From NCBI GenBank assembly GCA_030704615.1, contig CM060733.1, positions 30,008,001 to 30,072,000 of the forward strand: a stretch of DNA of 64,000 nucleotides, in the 5' to 3' direction. The notes under the pieces were generated by a model, which worked only from the letters and a program-made list of their open reading frames with translations, was not told the DNA's origin and ran no database searches. Of this stretch, positions 32,342-45,070 are shown piece after piece. The stretch's first letter is position 1. Each line of letters starts with the position of its first letter. Origin of the DNA: Takakia lepidozioides (Eukaryota > Streptophyta > Takakiopsida > Takakiales > Takakiaceae). A program made the translations under genes and the position numbers.

Positions 32342-32560
32342 CACATGCGGGGAGCAAGGGGCCCACGTTGTGTTTGTCGCTATCAATGCCGCTCGCTCTC
32401 TGAAGCATTGTCTTGGAAGGAATGTGAATGTGGTGAGAAGCGGGGACGGGGCCGTGGTCCATGTGTGCGTGCTGGCTCCACTCAGGCAATCTGGCGTGGG
32501 TCGGTACAATCTCTGAGAGGTGGCTGACACACAGGTCTGGGGTGGGTTGGAGCTGACAAG

Positions 32561-34528
32561 ATGGAGAGAGGGGGCTCTCCAGACAAGAAGCTGAGGCTGA
32601 AATCGAAGATATGGAGTACCCTGCCACTGGAGGTTGGGGAGAGCGTGCTGCCGTGGCTATCACATTCGGATATTGCTCGGGTTCGATGCGTGTGTAAGAG
32701 ATGGCGTGAAGTTTTGACTCCCCCTTCGTTGCTCCGTAACTCGCTCTATCTGGAGGCTGTGCTGGGTTCTAGGTCACCCACCTGCCATTACTTCGAAGTC
32801 TTTCAAATTGGGCAAGACGATTGGGCAGCCGCTTCTCATGATGCAGTCACTGACAAATGGAGGGAAGTTCCAGTGCATAACATCAAGTCTGAGATGGCCT
32901 GGATTTATGACACTTGCGGCCCTTTTGTTTGTTGTGTGAGTGAGCGCGGGGTGCATAATAGACGTAATGGGCCCATTACAAACGTGTCGATTTGTAATCC
33001 CTTCACACAATTCTGGAAGGACCTACCGCCATTGCCGTCCAATATGATCTACTCCTCCTTCAAAATCGTGGTGGACGACCTGGCTACCAGTGCGTACAAG
33101 GTAATAACTTCCGACCTATTTATTTTCTCTAGCATTTTGATGTCAAGTTTGACTGCATTTGTTCAGCGGGAAGCAAGGTTTGGACTATGATAGATGTAAC
33201 TTCTTGAATGTTTTCCTGCACTTCATGAAAGACTAGCTGTACTCAATTTCCCTCACAATTACGTCTTGATAGCACAACACAAGAGAGCTTTTTTCCTGCA
33301 CGACGACCTTGTGCATCATGTACGGAAAGCTGCGCGCACGTTCTCATAACCGAGGGCTTATGGTAGGGACGAGGAATCCCTTTAAAAACACCACTGGCGA
33401 CACAGTTGGATCTTGTCTGAGCTAGTGCACGTGAAGAAATGATACTTCCAAGAGATACCGAGAGACAGACAGAACGATCTACAAACAGGATTAGGTCACA
33501 GCTTTTGGCTTCATGTTTCGATGTGGCATGTTCTGCGTTCACTTTGGGTGTCATAAAGGAGACATCCTATCATCCTGTCTCTCTCTTTGAAAGAGAGAGC
33601 GAGAAAAATCCAGCTTTGGGTCCAGTCTTGTCTTTTCCATTTTAGGGCTTGGATCTGGAGGTAGCATGTGTTTGACGTTGAAGGCCGGGCTACATCCTGG
33701 CGCTGCCTGCCGTAAGCTTTAGTTTTTGCAAGTGCCCGTTTTGGGCCTCTGGAAGGCTTCTGGCCGCTTCTGTTGCAGTTGTGGGTTCTGCCTTTTGTGT
33801 AAATTCTTGTGCAACTGCCCTGATGAGTGTGCCCGACACTTTTTTGTACAATTTTGTGGCAGGTTATAACTGCTGGGTGGAATTACTGGGGGAGATTGCC
33901 AAGGGACACCCAAATTTACAGCTCAATCACAGGTTGCTGGAAGAAGACAAGCAGCAACCCCACCTCTATCTGTTCCACGGGGGATTGGCTGCACCCTTGC
34001 AATGGAGTCATTTACACCACTCATTTTACAGCATCTCGTGGCCATTTTGCTGTTGATGCATTCATCATAGCAGAAGAACTGTGGATCAAAGTCCGTGCTC
34101 GGTTGCCAGAACTTTTCCAAGCTGGAGCTGGAGCACAACTGTTGGTGTGTGAACCAGGCCGTCTTCTGTTGGTTGGGGGGGTGGGGACTACTCTCCGACC
34201 CCACTCACTTGAATGCATGAAGGTGTGGGAGTTTGAGAAGAAACTGTGCGGCCGTTTGGAGGGAGGCTGGGTGGAAATAGCAGAAGTGCCCTCAAGAATG
34301 TTTGAGGAGTTTCTTCGCCGCCCTTCTTGCTTTTATGGTTTTAAGTTTGTTGGGGTTGGGACTTTTGTCTACATCGTTTGTGTGGCCCATGGGCGACTGT
34401 TGGTGTATGACTTGGTACAGCAGTCATGGCAAGAAATGAACGAGGTGTGTCCTTACGATCTTCATGATGCCGTGGGACGCGGGCTCTCCTTCTATCCTAG
34501 TTATCTAGGTGAGGAGGATGTAAGATAA
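32561..34528 (+). CDS. F-box protein, kelch/galactose-oxidase type C-terminus
   Basis: Two exons, 32561-33100 and 33863-34528, 401 residues. Donor AAG|gtaata and acceptor ggcag|GTTATA join SAYK to VITAG in phase 0. The N-terminal F-box spans residues about 18-60 (WSTLPLEVGESVLPWLSHSD, then VRCVCKRWREVL), so the protein should dock to SKP1 in an SCF ubiquitin ligase. The C-terminal part has repeated beta-type segments typical of plant F-box/kelch proteins (CNPFTQFWKDLPPLPS, FKFVGVGTFVYIVCVAHGRL, VYDLVQQSWQEM). The target is unknown. The frame is intact. Confidence 0.85.
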
Positions 34529-34884
34529 ATCCTGGGCATCCCTCAGGCTTGCTGAAGCTAACTCAGTTCATCTCACCGGTGCAAGTACATATCTCTTCTC
34601 TGTATCAAAATGGAAGAGAGGTACCTACATGCTCTGTTTTTTGTTTTTATGTCTCAAGGAAAAATCAATGTAGATAATTGTCACACTGTTTGCTTTCTCA
34701 GTGGGCTAGTCTTAGGCAAATTGAAATACACAATTATTCTTTTGGCTGTGGCACAGTCAATCCTGACATGCTCATCAATGTTGTATTTGGGAAGTAATTC
34801 AAAACCATCGTTTCATCCTACAATTGGCTTGCTTTCTCACTAGGTCAATTAAGATGTGGCCATGGATGATCCTCTCTCTCTTCT

Positions 34885-35002
34885 AGGTGAGTCCCACGAC
34901 TGGAGTGAGCCCCTCACAGAGGTAGTGTCTGTTCCCTCTTTTTCCGCCCAAACTGGGCACGGGGTCTATGGCCACAAGGTCACAGCAAACATCTCAGGAG
35001 TG

Positions 35003-35039
<37 letters not shown>

Positions 35040-35045
35040 GGGCAG
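34885..35045 (+). repeat. CT-tailed dispersed repeat, copy 1
   Basis: It contains GTTCCCTCTTTTTCCGCCCA, AACTGGGCACGGGGTCTATG and GCCACAAGGTCACAGCAAAC, and ends in a (CT)n run at 35008-35034. The same order is found at 63838-63980 and, partly, at 35275-35410. Confidence 0.7.
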
Positions 35046-35274
35046 CCTGAAGACTATTCATTTTCTGAGACATTGTCCGGGATATTCTGACCCTCTTCAG
35101 GACCATCAAGAACATTGTCCCGGCACCTCTAACTTTCAAAAGCTTGAAGCTGAGCCTAAAGCCCTGGCCCTGTTGGGGTCTAATTGCTGGGCAGCTCACA
35201 CACAGCAAGTCGATGTGTGTGTGAAGGGCTTTCTAGGGGATTTATCTGGAAAACCAATTGTCTCTGTTAAGATA

Positions 35275-35410
35275 TGGGAGTGAGCCCCTCACAACGCTCT
35301 GTTCCCTTTTGTTCTGCCCAATCTGGGATCCATGGCCACAAGGCTACAGCAAATAGTGCCTATTATGCTTCCATCCAACCTTGACACGGTTTCTATGGCC
35401 ACAAGACAAA
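35275..35410 (+). repeat. CT-tailed dispersed repeat, copy 2 (partial)
   Basis: GTTCCCTTTTGTTCTGCCCA, ATCTGGGATCCATGGCCACA and AGGCTACAGCAAAT match the family core. A second TCTATGGCCACAAG follows at about 35390. No CT tail. Confidence 0.55.
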
Positions 35411-36128
35411 GATTCATTCACTCACTGGTTTCTTTGCCTCACAGTCTGCATGAGGTTTGCATAATCTTTTGATGAATATTCGTTTTTGGGCTCCTTGTCG
35501 TTGCTTTCTTTCTGTATCCTGCTTTTCTTTTGTCCCATAAGGTCTGAGCTTCCCTTGGACGATATAAGGTTTCTTTCTTTCTTTCTTTTTTCTTTCTGTC
35601 AGGCCATATGTTTAAAGAGAAACAGCCCAAGTTGGTGGAAGATCCAGTAACTGAGGATAAATGTAACCATATCAAACACCTGAAAAATGAGGGAAGACTA
35701 GAGAACAAGTCAGTGAACATCACCCAGTTCCACCACCACCAGCTTTCATAGAGCCCAGGAAAACACTGTTATTTGTTTATGCCACTTGTTGTCCATGGGA
35801 GTCCGACATTGTCCACCAAGCCTCTTGTTTCTCCGTCACTCCTCCTTTGGAATGTCTAACTTAGAAACCTACAATTATAGTAGTAACTAGTAACCCATAC
35901 TTCAGTTCTAGTCGACTAGGACTGCACACTGCAAGACTTCCAGGAATTGCAAAAACAAGCAAACTTTTCCTTTTTCCCGAGAATGGCCTCTAGGTGGACC
36001 CTATAAAGATCCAAACCTGCATGGCCCACACAAAGGATTCAAGAACGATCCTTCAGTTGCACCATCCAGCCTCAAGAACCTGAGGGGTGCACACACATTT
36101 CTGATCCTATTGTACCACACACTTCAGT

Positions 36129-36623
36129 TCAATACAAATATGCCCACTTGTTACATCTCAGATTGCCCTCATCGATGAGACCTCGGCACCACATCTCCTC
36201 GCTAACTGATCTCGGGTGCAAATCTCCAAACCAAATATAGCGGTTTTGGCCGGAAGTGGAGGAACGTGCTACCAACCAAGTGCCTTGTAACTTAGGTGGG
36301 AAGGAAACTGGAACGCGGAGACGAATGGTGGTAGTAATGCGGACACCACGTCCTTCGGGCCAGGCCTCCAAATAGAAGGTTCAAGATGCAAAGTCGACAA
36401 TTTGGACTGTGCAAGATGCGATCGGCATTGGCCTGGCATTATTGTGATACTGTTGGATTCCCGGGGATGGCAAAGGAACGAGGACGCTGCTAGGTTCCTC
36501 CTTTGTCTTCCTCGCTCCAATTTCTCTCTTATTAGCCTTCAGATTTTGGGTCTTTATTCTTCTCTCTGGTGACCTGCGTAGGTCTTCTTGGGGCTCAATT
36601 GATTCCCAAGCTCTTGACGCCAA
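36129..36623 (-). pseudogene. Unknown 164-codon ORF interrupted by one in-frame TGA
   Basis: Two open segments, 36623-36381 and 36380-36129, are in the same frame and separated only by a TGA (36381-36383) in the context DFAS-stop-TFYLEAWPEG. Sequence on both sides looks protein-like (VLVPLPSPGIQQYHNNARPM before, RGVRITTTIRLRVPVSFPPK after). I do not recognise the family. It could be a coding exon with a nonsense mutation, the two ends of adjoining exons, or chance. It sits head-to-head with the Sec14 gene. Confidence 0.3.
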
Positions 36624-37426
36624 GGAGAATCGGTGTGCCTTTTAGTCTGTTGAGGCGTTCTGCTCTCGGCTGAGTGCAGCTCCAGGTATTGCCTAGTGTG
36701 GGTTTTCTCTCTTATTTACACTCTGAGTCTGCTAGAGTTCGGCGACGGTGGATAGTAATCACAGGGATGCATCGGTTGCACAACGGACTGCAATCAACTG
36801 CTTATCCTCCAAAGCCAAGGGAAGGTTCAGATTGGTGGGTTGCGTCAGAGTATTTGTAGTTTGGATATAATCAATGAATGCACCATCTCGAGATATAAGA
36901 CCCCACGAGGTCCAATTCATGAGCGCTTGCGGGAGTCCTCGATTGTTGATGGGTTTTTTTACCCCTCACAGTCTTGTAGCTGCACAATTTTGGCGTGCAT
37001 ATCCTTTGCATCTATACATCCTTCAGTATTTTGGCAGGCCTCCGTGGGTTTTCCACCAATGGAGGTGTAATGCGTCGGTAGTCTTTAGCTTTTGTGCACA
37101 ATCAACAAATTCTTTTGGCGTGGGTAGGCATGGAGCGAGAGCTTGCCAGTGCTGATTTCTGGCTGTAATTAGAGGTTGAGTTTTTCAAGACCTTTTCAAC
37201 GTTGAACTGGGGTAAGGTCGCTCCGTCTGCTATTCGGAAAATTGGTGTGTGCACGCGATGCGGTTGCTTTCTGCTGATGCTAATTTCCAGGCAGTCCAGC
37301 AGATCTACCCGACCTTATTAGGTCAGCTGGTAAAACGCAATATACACAGTATGAAGCGTCTAATTGCATTGGTTGTCTGCTGATGTCATCTTTACGACAT
37401 TGCAGCTGTGATTTTGTCTGAAAGGA

Positions 37427-39560
37427 ATGGCTGCGGATAACAGAGAGGTTACAAGCATGTCAATGAGAAAGAGTGTGAGCAAAGGCCTTGAGGAGCCTTC
37501 TTCACCTGCTGAGGAAGAAGCCAAGGTGGGTCAGCGGGTCAGCTTCAATCAATTTGGGGAACATGAATGTCGGAGGTAGTCAATTTACAGGCATGTATAA
37601 GTAATGTAATTGTGGATCTTCTCTTTCCAAATGCTAGGCTTAAGCTTTGTTGAGGTGCCCACATGGTGGAGACTACAGCTGTAGTTGTACAGGCACTGTG
37701 TTGTGCAATTTGCAATCCGAGGTCAGACAGGGCAAATCCCTTGAATTAGGGATCAACCACTCAGTGCATGCTGGGCTTGTAGGTGGATGAGCTGCGGGCA
37801 GCAGTGGAGCCTCTCACTGGGCGCGCATTAAAATTTGCATCAGATGCCTGCCTCAGGCGATATCTGCGCGCACGGAACTGGAATCTCAAGAAATCAGAAA
37901 AGATGTTGAGAGACACACTTGCATGGAGAGCATCTTATAAACCTGAAGAAATTCGCTGGGTCAGTTATCACAAGTTCCTCTGCATCTTATGTGGAAGAAG
38001 AGCTAGCTGCCTTTGCCTTCATCTACGCTTTTCATTTGTTTGAGGGGTGGGATGATACATCCTTAAGAAAGTATTTTCCATAATAGAGTGAAGGAGGAGC
38101 CTAGACATGGATAGAGGGGGAGATTGACAGACATGAGAGAGATGTAAGCTGAGAGATAGTGAAAAGGTAAGGCAACACTAGTAGAGAGAGACAAAGAAAC
38201 CAGTCCCAGACTTGGAACTTTGCTGGCTCAATGGGTTGCAGGAGGAGGTAGCGAAAGAGTCAGAGACAGGAAAAGTGCACAGAGTGAACTACTTGGACAA
38301 ACAGGGTCACACTGTTCTGGTGATGCACCCAGGAAGGCAGGTAAGCACTTGTTCCAATTTTCACCATGTTGTATGAATTGATCTGACCGTCAGGCCCACT
38401 TAGGACAGTGAACAACACCCTCAGTATCAAATGCAGTAGTCTCTGTAAGTAGTACTGCATGCAACCGGATGGGATTCACTGCATTGTTCATCAACCATGA
38501 TTGAATAGAGGTGGATGCAAGAGTGACCAACTGTTTAGGGCACTAAAACCCGCACTGCAGATGTCAAGTTTACAACTTCATGTTAAAGTGAACCTTGAAC
38601 AAAGAAGCCACAGAGCTCCTAGAAAGGAGGTGAATAAACTCTGCTTCTTCTACAACCCTTAGGGTGGGACTGACGTAGTTATTTCTGTTTCTACAGAACA
38701 CAACAAGTCAAGATGGGCAAATGAGACAACTGGTTTACTGTCTAGAGAATGCTATTTTGAATCAGGTAGGCCAGGAGGAAATGCTGTGGTTTATTGATTT
38801 CAAGGGCTGGACCCTGAGAAACTCGGTTCCTGTCAAGACAGCACGAGAAACTGCCAACATTTTGCAGAACCACTACCCGGAGCGATTAAGTGCTGTCATC
38901 CTGTACAACCCTCCCCGCGTGTTTGAAGCATTGTGGGTGGTAAGTGTCATGGATGCTGTTAAACATTCTGGTCCTTAGGCTATTTTGAGCTCTTTAGTCG
39001 CCTGTGAGTAGAGTCAGTGGTGTGCTACAAACCTGGATTTCATAGGGGTGGTGATGGTGGAGATGAGGAGAATGGGCTATGAGCGTAAGCAGAATAGAGG
39101 CCACCATCATTGCTGCTGGTAAAGAGCTCACTGATCAGTTCTCGTCTTTGGCATTTTTCAGGCTCAGGGTGATAGGGAGATAGATGCATGTATGGCGTGT
39201 TTTGCTTTTACTTCTATCTATTAATTCATGAATATTGGACTGTAGATCGTGAGGCCATTTCTCGATCCGAAGACCGTCCTCAAGGTGAAATTCGTGTACA
39301 GTAAACTTCCCGAGTCGATGAAGCTCTTGCATGAGCTTTTTGATATGGATAAACTGAAAACTGCATTTGACGACCCCACTGATTATAACCATGAAGATTA
39401 TGCAAAATTAATGCAGCAGGATGATGTGAGATCTGCAAATTATTGGAAGCTTGGAGGTGAAGAAGTTAACAAATTGAATCTTGTAGAGAACTCCGCCGTG
39501 AAACCTGAGCTTGAGCCTCCAGCAGCTTGTGATAATGAGATGGCAGCTGCAACTGCATGA
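37427..39560 (+). CDS. Sec14-like CRAL-TRIO lipid-transfer protein
   Basis: Five phase-0 exons, 37427-37525, 37783-37959, 38242-38340, 38697-38939 and 39246-39560 (TGA), 310 residues. Exon 2 carries the CRAL-TRIO N-terminal helices (CLRRYLRARNWNLKKSEKML, then RDTLAWRASYKPEEIRW). Exons 3-5 carry the lipid-binding fold (VLVMHPGRQNTTSQDGQ, MLWFIDFKGWTL, NHYPERLSAVILYNPPRVFE, IVRPFLDPKTVLKVKFVYS). Single-domain plant proteins of this type transfer or present phosphatidylinositol and related lipids between membranes. The C-terminal tail (residues about 275-310) is acidic and Ala/Glu/Pro-rich. No GOLD or nodulin domain is fused. Start ATG 37427 gives a short Ser/Glu-rich N-terminus (MAADNREVTSMSMRKSVSKG). 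Confidence 0.9.
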
Positions 39561-40742
39561 GTTCCAAAGATTATGCCCCTGATATCATATGGTATCTGCA
39601 CCCATCTTAACATCTGCCTATTCTTCTAGCATGCAACAAGCTGTCCTCAATCCCCAAAGTATCTTTTGGGAAAGAGGTGAGTATTTGGACATCTAGACTC
39701 CAAGGTTACACCTGGGTATGCCGGAGGTGCAATACTACAGTCTGTACAGTGTTTCATGTTTGGAGCATTTAGGGATTACTCGGAAGTTGTAGCATACATA
39801 GATTGAGAGATAAGTCTCATAGTTAACAGATCTCCAGAACATTCATTGCACTGATGTGTATCTCACACAACATTCAAATGTCACCAAATTCATCAATTTG
39901 TCAACAGCTATGCCATCCCCTTCACACTCTCAGGAGTGTAAGGGTCAGTAAATTGGGACTACTTTGCAGATCAGGGTTTTGTGCATGACATTGATACTTC
40001 GGATTCCAAACCTGTGGATTCATCAATTGTGTTTGTTGACTTTCCAACATGAAAAAGCTTCAGAGCTTCCTGTTCAGTGCTTTCATGCCTCCATCCACTC
40101 CCCCATTTGGGCCAACATAGTGCTAGGATGACCTCCCAGGAAGGTCCTGCTGATGCTGATATTCTCTTTCCCTTTTTGTAAAGCCTTTCCCTTCAAGGAC
40201 CAATGTGGAATGCAATAACAGCGTCTTGATAAGAGTATCAAACATCAAACTGTCGGTCATATTGATCAATTTTAACTTCTACGGAGATCATTATCAATCA
40301 CCCACTGCAAGTATCTAAAGTTATGAGCTCACAACAAATTCTGATGCTTTTTTGGGGGTAGACCAAATTTACACGAGTTAGCAGGAAAAAGCTGTGATAG
40401 AGAATCAGCAAGCATAGCGAGTGCATCTTCCTTCCTTATTTCAGAAGGCCAGAATCTCTTATTTAGCCCACGAGAATCACCCAGTATATGCCCACCACCC
40501 ACCCCGCTGCGTGGTCCAACCGTCAGAATCGTCATGAGCCCAGGACTATGCGAAGCATATGCCTTGTGCGCCGCCCATCGCTGCCTGCTCCATGACCACT
40601 CATTTCTTGGCCGTTTGTTGTTGAGTTCCGAAGAGTTCTGTAGCACGTTGAGGAACTCCAAGTGGGGGATCCAGCTTCGCCACATTACCCAGCTCAAACA
40701 CTCTGGTGAGCCTTTTGGCGCTCTCCATTTCTTTTGCAGGGC
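39561..40742. other. Intergenic region between the Sec14 and VTC4-like genes
   Basis: No conserved coding segment is seen. The minus-strand ORF at 40697-40329 shows no recognisable domain. The last few hundred bases should contain the promoter and 5' UTR of the VTC4-like gene. Confidence 0.45.
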
Positions 40743-43700
40743 ATGTCGGATGTGGGTATGGATTCTGATGTTGGGGATTCTGCTGGGGAAATGTGAATCT
40801 GGAATTTTAGAACTGCAGTTTGTGCTCAGTGTTGGAATGTTTCTAATTGGAGTTTGACGATGGCTTTCGTTGTCTTCTGTTCAGGCCCTTTGACTTTGAC
40901 TCCTGCTTTTGGATCTTACAGGATTGAAGGTGTCCCTGACGTTCTGGCCCCATTTTTATCCCGAAAAATTCCCTTTGTTTTGAAGGGAGGCTTAAATGGG
41001 CAGTCACAGTGGTATGTGCTCGATTCATCTGTCAAGTAACCACGAATTTTCTTTGCAATATTGTAATTGGCCGACAGGATCGAGTGAAACGTTATGTTGC
41101 ATGTCCTTCCTGACACGGGGTAGCTCTGGCTGAGTTCGACGTTCCCGTGTTGACCTTGTGCCTGTCAGATGATCTGGACACTTATTTAGCAGTCGCAATC
41201 GAGGCTGCGAAGAAGGCTGGCGAGGTGCGTCCAGATCTCCGGTCTAAGCTTTGATATTGGGCTTTGCGACTAGGACAATGAGTTGCATTTCGTTGAAACG
41301 AATCAAGCTAGCAGCTTATGATTTACCAGGGGTATGGGATGTCTGGACAAGTTTACAACGTTGTTGTTTGTAACTGGACAATTGCAGATTATCTTGAGCA
41401 ATTTTTACACCTCGAAGATAGTTGAACACAAGGGGAAGGTGTGTATACCTTGCGTTGTAAATTTCTTTTGATTGTGTGTATATTGGGAGATATGTCTACC
41501 CTCTCTTTTCAGACCTGCATTATCTTCAAGACCACCAGGCTGGGGGTCCTAATTTAAATTTTGGGAGCCATCGCTGGCTTGCAAACGTTTTCATATGGAT
41601 CTTGCCTCAGTCGGAATAATGTGTGCGCTTCCAGTGCGGTGAACTAGAATGCTGCCCTGTGAGCTTCTAAATACATCGTTTTGTGCAGGGTGCTAAGCTT
41701 TCGTCAATGTCTGATGTAGGTTGACCTGGTGACTGAGACAGACAAAGCTTGTGAGAATTTAATTTTCGACCACCTCAGTTCAGCGTTCCCTTCTCATCAG
41801 GTACTGAAACAGTGTCCTGAAAGTACATTCTGAAATACTGGAACTGTATAACCTGGAGTTTAGAAGGGAGCTGGGAATGCTGCTTTGAGAATATTGATGC
41901 ACTGTTGAGGTTGTCCCTCTTTAACAGATCTTGCGGTTGACAATTGAAAGCTGTTTAGCTCAGACATGCTCCAATTGCCCCCATCAGTTCTTGGTTTTCC
42001 CGAGCTCCACATTTTGGACCTCTAGTTTGCACTAGAGTTGGTGAGCAGCTTCATATTGGACTAGGATTTATACAAGCATCAAAAAAGCGCCCAGCAGGTG
42101 GCATGTTTGTGGTGGCTGATGTTGTTGGCGGCAGTTCATCGGAGAAGAGACCGCTGCAGTGAGTGGAATACCGGAACTTACTGATGTACCAACATGGATA
42201 GTGGATCCTCTGGACGGAACCACAAATTTTGTGCACAGGTTAACAGCTTCAGCTTTTCCCCCAACCCACACTCTTTCAGCTCCTTGTCTCAGCAGCTAAT
42301 GGATTTTCATGAACCAATTTGGGCAGCTGATTATATCTTCTTGCTATATTTGTCGCTGTTGATGCATCAGTTCTCCATAAGCAGGGGATAGGCTTGTTTG
42401 GTCTTGGTACTCGTCCTTGGTTGATCCCTGAGTGTATCATGGCTTTCCTGAACAATGTCTGCCTAACAGGCTTGAGCAGACGAACTTACACATGAGACGA
42501 AAATTTTGAGGCTGGATCTTAATTTCCCTGCAGTTCTCCTTGTTCTAGTTGTTTCTTTTTGTTCAATGGGAAATTTCATAAGTTGACCGAAAATGCAGGT
42601 TCCCTTTCGTTTGTGTATCGATTGGACTTGCCATCAGTAAAGTCCCGACAGTGGGAGTGGTATATAATCCTATTCTGAATGAGGTATGAATCAGAACCTG
42701 CAGGAATGAAAGGTTTTAGTGATTGTGATCATGTTCAATGTTTGAACTCAATGTCCGGCGTGCTGCACATCTGGTGCAGGTATTGTTCTGATGGGCACTG
42801 ACACCTTTCTAGATGGGCCCTGACATATTGAATGTGCTATTGCTTGCTTGTGTGTGCATCTGGACTTGCAGCTTTTCACTGCTGTGCGAGGAAGGGGGGC
42901 TTTCTTGAATAGCAACCGCATATATGGTCAGTGATGATCATGTTCCCTTATTTAGGTGTTGGTGACTGATAGAGCAATTTTATTCTCTATTGAGTTGAGA
43001 AGCTAATTCAATGTTGAAGGATCTGATTAGGCACTAACATTCTGCAGGTTTTTCATGGCAATCTGCTCATAAGTTTGCATTTGTTGGTTATGTATAATGC
43101 AGCGTCAGATCAGCAGGATATAGGCAATGCTCTACTTGCCACTGAGGTATGTAGTCCCTTCATAAGATGTGTCCTCTAGGAATGGGTCTCTTGAGATTGC
43201 ATGTTACCTGAGGAACTAAAAGGTACAGGAAGGAACATATTCTTTTCATAGATCCTTTAACTTGGATTCTAGTACTAGTGCAGCAGTGATTAACTTGGGT
43301 AAATGGGGTACATAGTCTATAGGTGTCGATGTGTTGAAGCAGTGCAGTTGTCTTGTGCAGGTTGGGACCAAGCGTGATAAAGATGCAGTCGATGCCACCA
43401 CCAATAGGGTCAACAGTGTATTGTATAAGGTACTCTCTTAAAGATGGGATGATCACACTTCATTCTTCTTGCTAAGGATGTGTAGTTTTTGTTAGTCTGG
43501 ATGAGTCATTTGAGTGTAACAAGTGTGTCTAACAGTTAAGAGGATCTGATGGTATCATGCTGTAGCCTCATCCCTTGAATGTGTAGAGGTTTGCGTAAGA
43601 GTCCAAGCAAACAACCCATACAGCCACTATAGGGCTGGGGAATGATCGATTGACATTGTACCCAGCAGCAAAACTTTTTTCACCATTTTGTGATTCTTTA

Positions 43701-44512
43701 CAGCCTGCTATTTCCCAGTAAAAATGGTTGTGGGCACCTTTGTATATGTTGGAGCACCCACTGATTTGGGTTAATGGAAATATGATGATAATGGGGTGTT
43801 GAGGCCACATTAACACCAAGTCGTGGGTCTAGGCAAGCAAAAGTTCAACCAGAAGTAACAAATTGTCTGTCATTTTCGGAGGAAGGGTTTGATGAGCTGT
43901 GGAAAGGTGCCAGGATGTTTGGATTTGTATGGAGGGAGCTGAACGTTGTGTGGATTGTCTAGGTGCGATCGGTCCGCATGTGCGGCTCATGTGCTATGAA
44001 CCTATGTGGAATAGCTTGTGGGAGACTTGATCTCTTTTATGAGATTGGATTTGGAGGTCCTTGGTGAGTTCTGAAGGCCAGAACATTGTAGCTCTGAATG
44101 AAACAATTTTTTATGCTTAATCCAGTCTTACATCCACAAGCATTCCTCATTTGGGCTGCTCTGATGCAAGGTCTCTGTAAAGCAGGGATGTTGCTGGAGG
44201 AGCTGTGATACTGCAAGAGGCAGGCGGCCTTGTATTCGACCCGTAAGTTGTCTCCTTGGCCTCTTGCTAAACCTTTTGCCAGTGTATTGGTGTACTCCTT
44301 AAAAGTTCTCTATTCGGGACTTACCAGCTATGAACCAGAATATTTACGTAGGTGTTATGTGCAGCTGTTCATTCCGACCATGGCATGTGTGGATGGGTGG
44401 GGTTTGTTGTTCCAGGTCTGGAGATGACTTTGACATAATGTCACATCGCATTGCATCATCAAATGGCTATTTGAAACAAGCACTTGTGGAGGGGCTGCGG
44501 GCCGTTATCTAA
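40743..44512 (+). CDS. VTC4: Inositol monophosphatase / L-galactose-1-phosphate phosphatase, VTC4-like
   Basis: Twelve exons, 270 residues: 40743-40755, 41169-41224, 41388-41438, 41720-41800, 42135-42238, 42599-42683, 42872-42926, 43103-43146, 43361-43429, 43963-44063, 44186-44242 and 44416-44512. All junctions keep phase. The first coding exon is only 13 nt (MSDV plus one base) and was chosen because it joins in phase to give [20 protein letters not shown], the expected N-terminus and total length. Mg-binding motifs are complete: [21 protein letters not shown] and GFGGPWDVAGGAV. The enzyme dephosphorylates myo-inositol-1-phosphate and L-galactose-1-phosphate, feeding inositol and ascorbate synthesis in the cytosol. 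No transit peptide, consistent with VTC4 rather than plastid IMPL proteins. Confidence 0.92.
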
Positions 44513-44699
44513 CCTCCAGAGTGAACAACTCAGCTGTCGTTGAGAGGCTCAAAGCACAGAACTTCATGGACTACTGATACAGTGATTTGACAACAAGAAA
44601 AAAATATTTGATTCCAGTTCGAGCTTTCACACATACCTTGGAAGCGTGAGAGGAAGCACTTCAGAACAGCGAACCATGACATGCACCATGATTCATGTA

Positions 44700-45070
44700 C
44701 AGCAGTCGCTACCCAATTGCTGTAGAAAAGAGCATCATTGAACCTGCTTCACTTATGCAACCGAAGTACTGAACATTGTGGACTGTAACCAGAACCCAGT
44801 TGGACGGTGCAAACTAAAAGGTGACTTCCCTTTACCAAAGCACCAAACCCTTTTCAACACCTATCCCATGGGTGAGGAAAAATCCTCAGCATCTGCAGAA
44901 CTCAGTTGCAGATGTGCATCAGCCTTCACCTCTTAATCTACAAATCAGTGTGGAAGGGCATGACATAAAGCATCATTTTCTATGTCTGGAGCAGTTGCTA
45001 ATTGAACCTGCTTTACTTATCATAGACTGATTTGGTGAACATTATCAACTGTAACCAGAGAAAGGCTGGA
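44700..45070 (+). repeat. Imperfect local duplication
   Basis: GCATCATTGAACCTGCTTCA, then CTTATGCA..GAACATTGTGGACTGTAACCAGA, near 44730-44800 recurs as AATTGAACCTGCTTTACTTA, then ...GAACATTATCAACTGTAACCAGAG, near 44998-45062. Intergenic; I see no gene in 44513-45657. Confidence 0.5.

Noticed and set aside
32235-32663. 142-codon minus-strand ORF over the F-box start
   Set aside because: It runs antisense through a microsatellite and the F-box exon, with no domain; the F-box frame explains the region.
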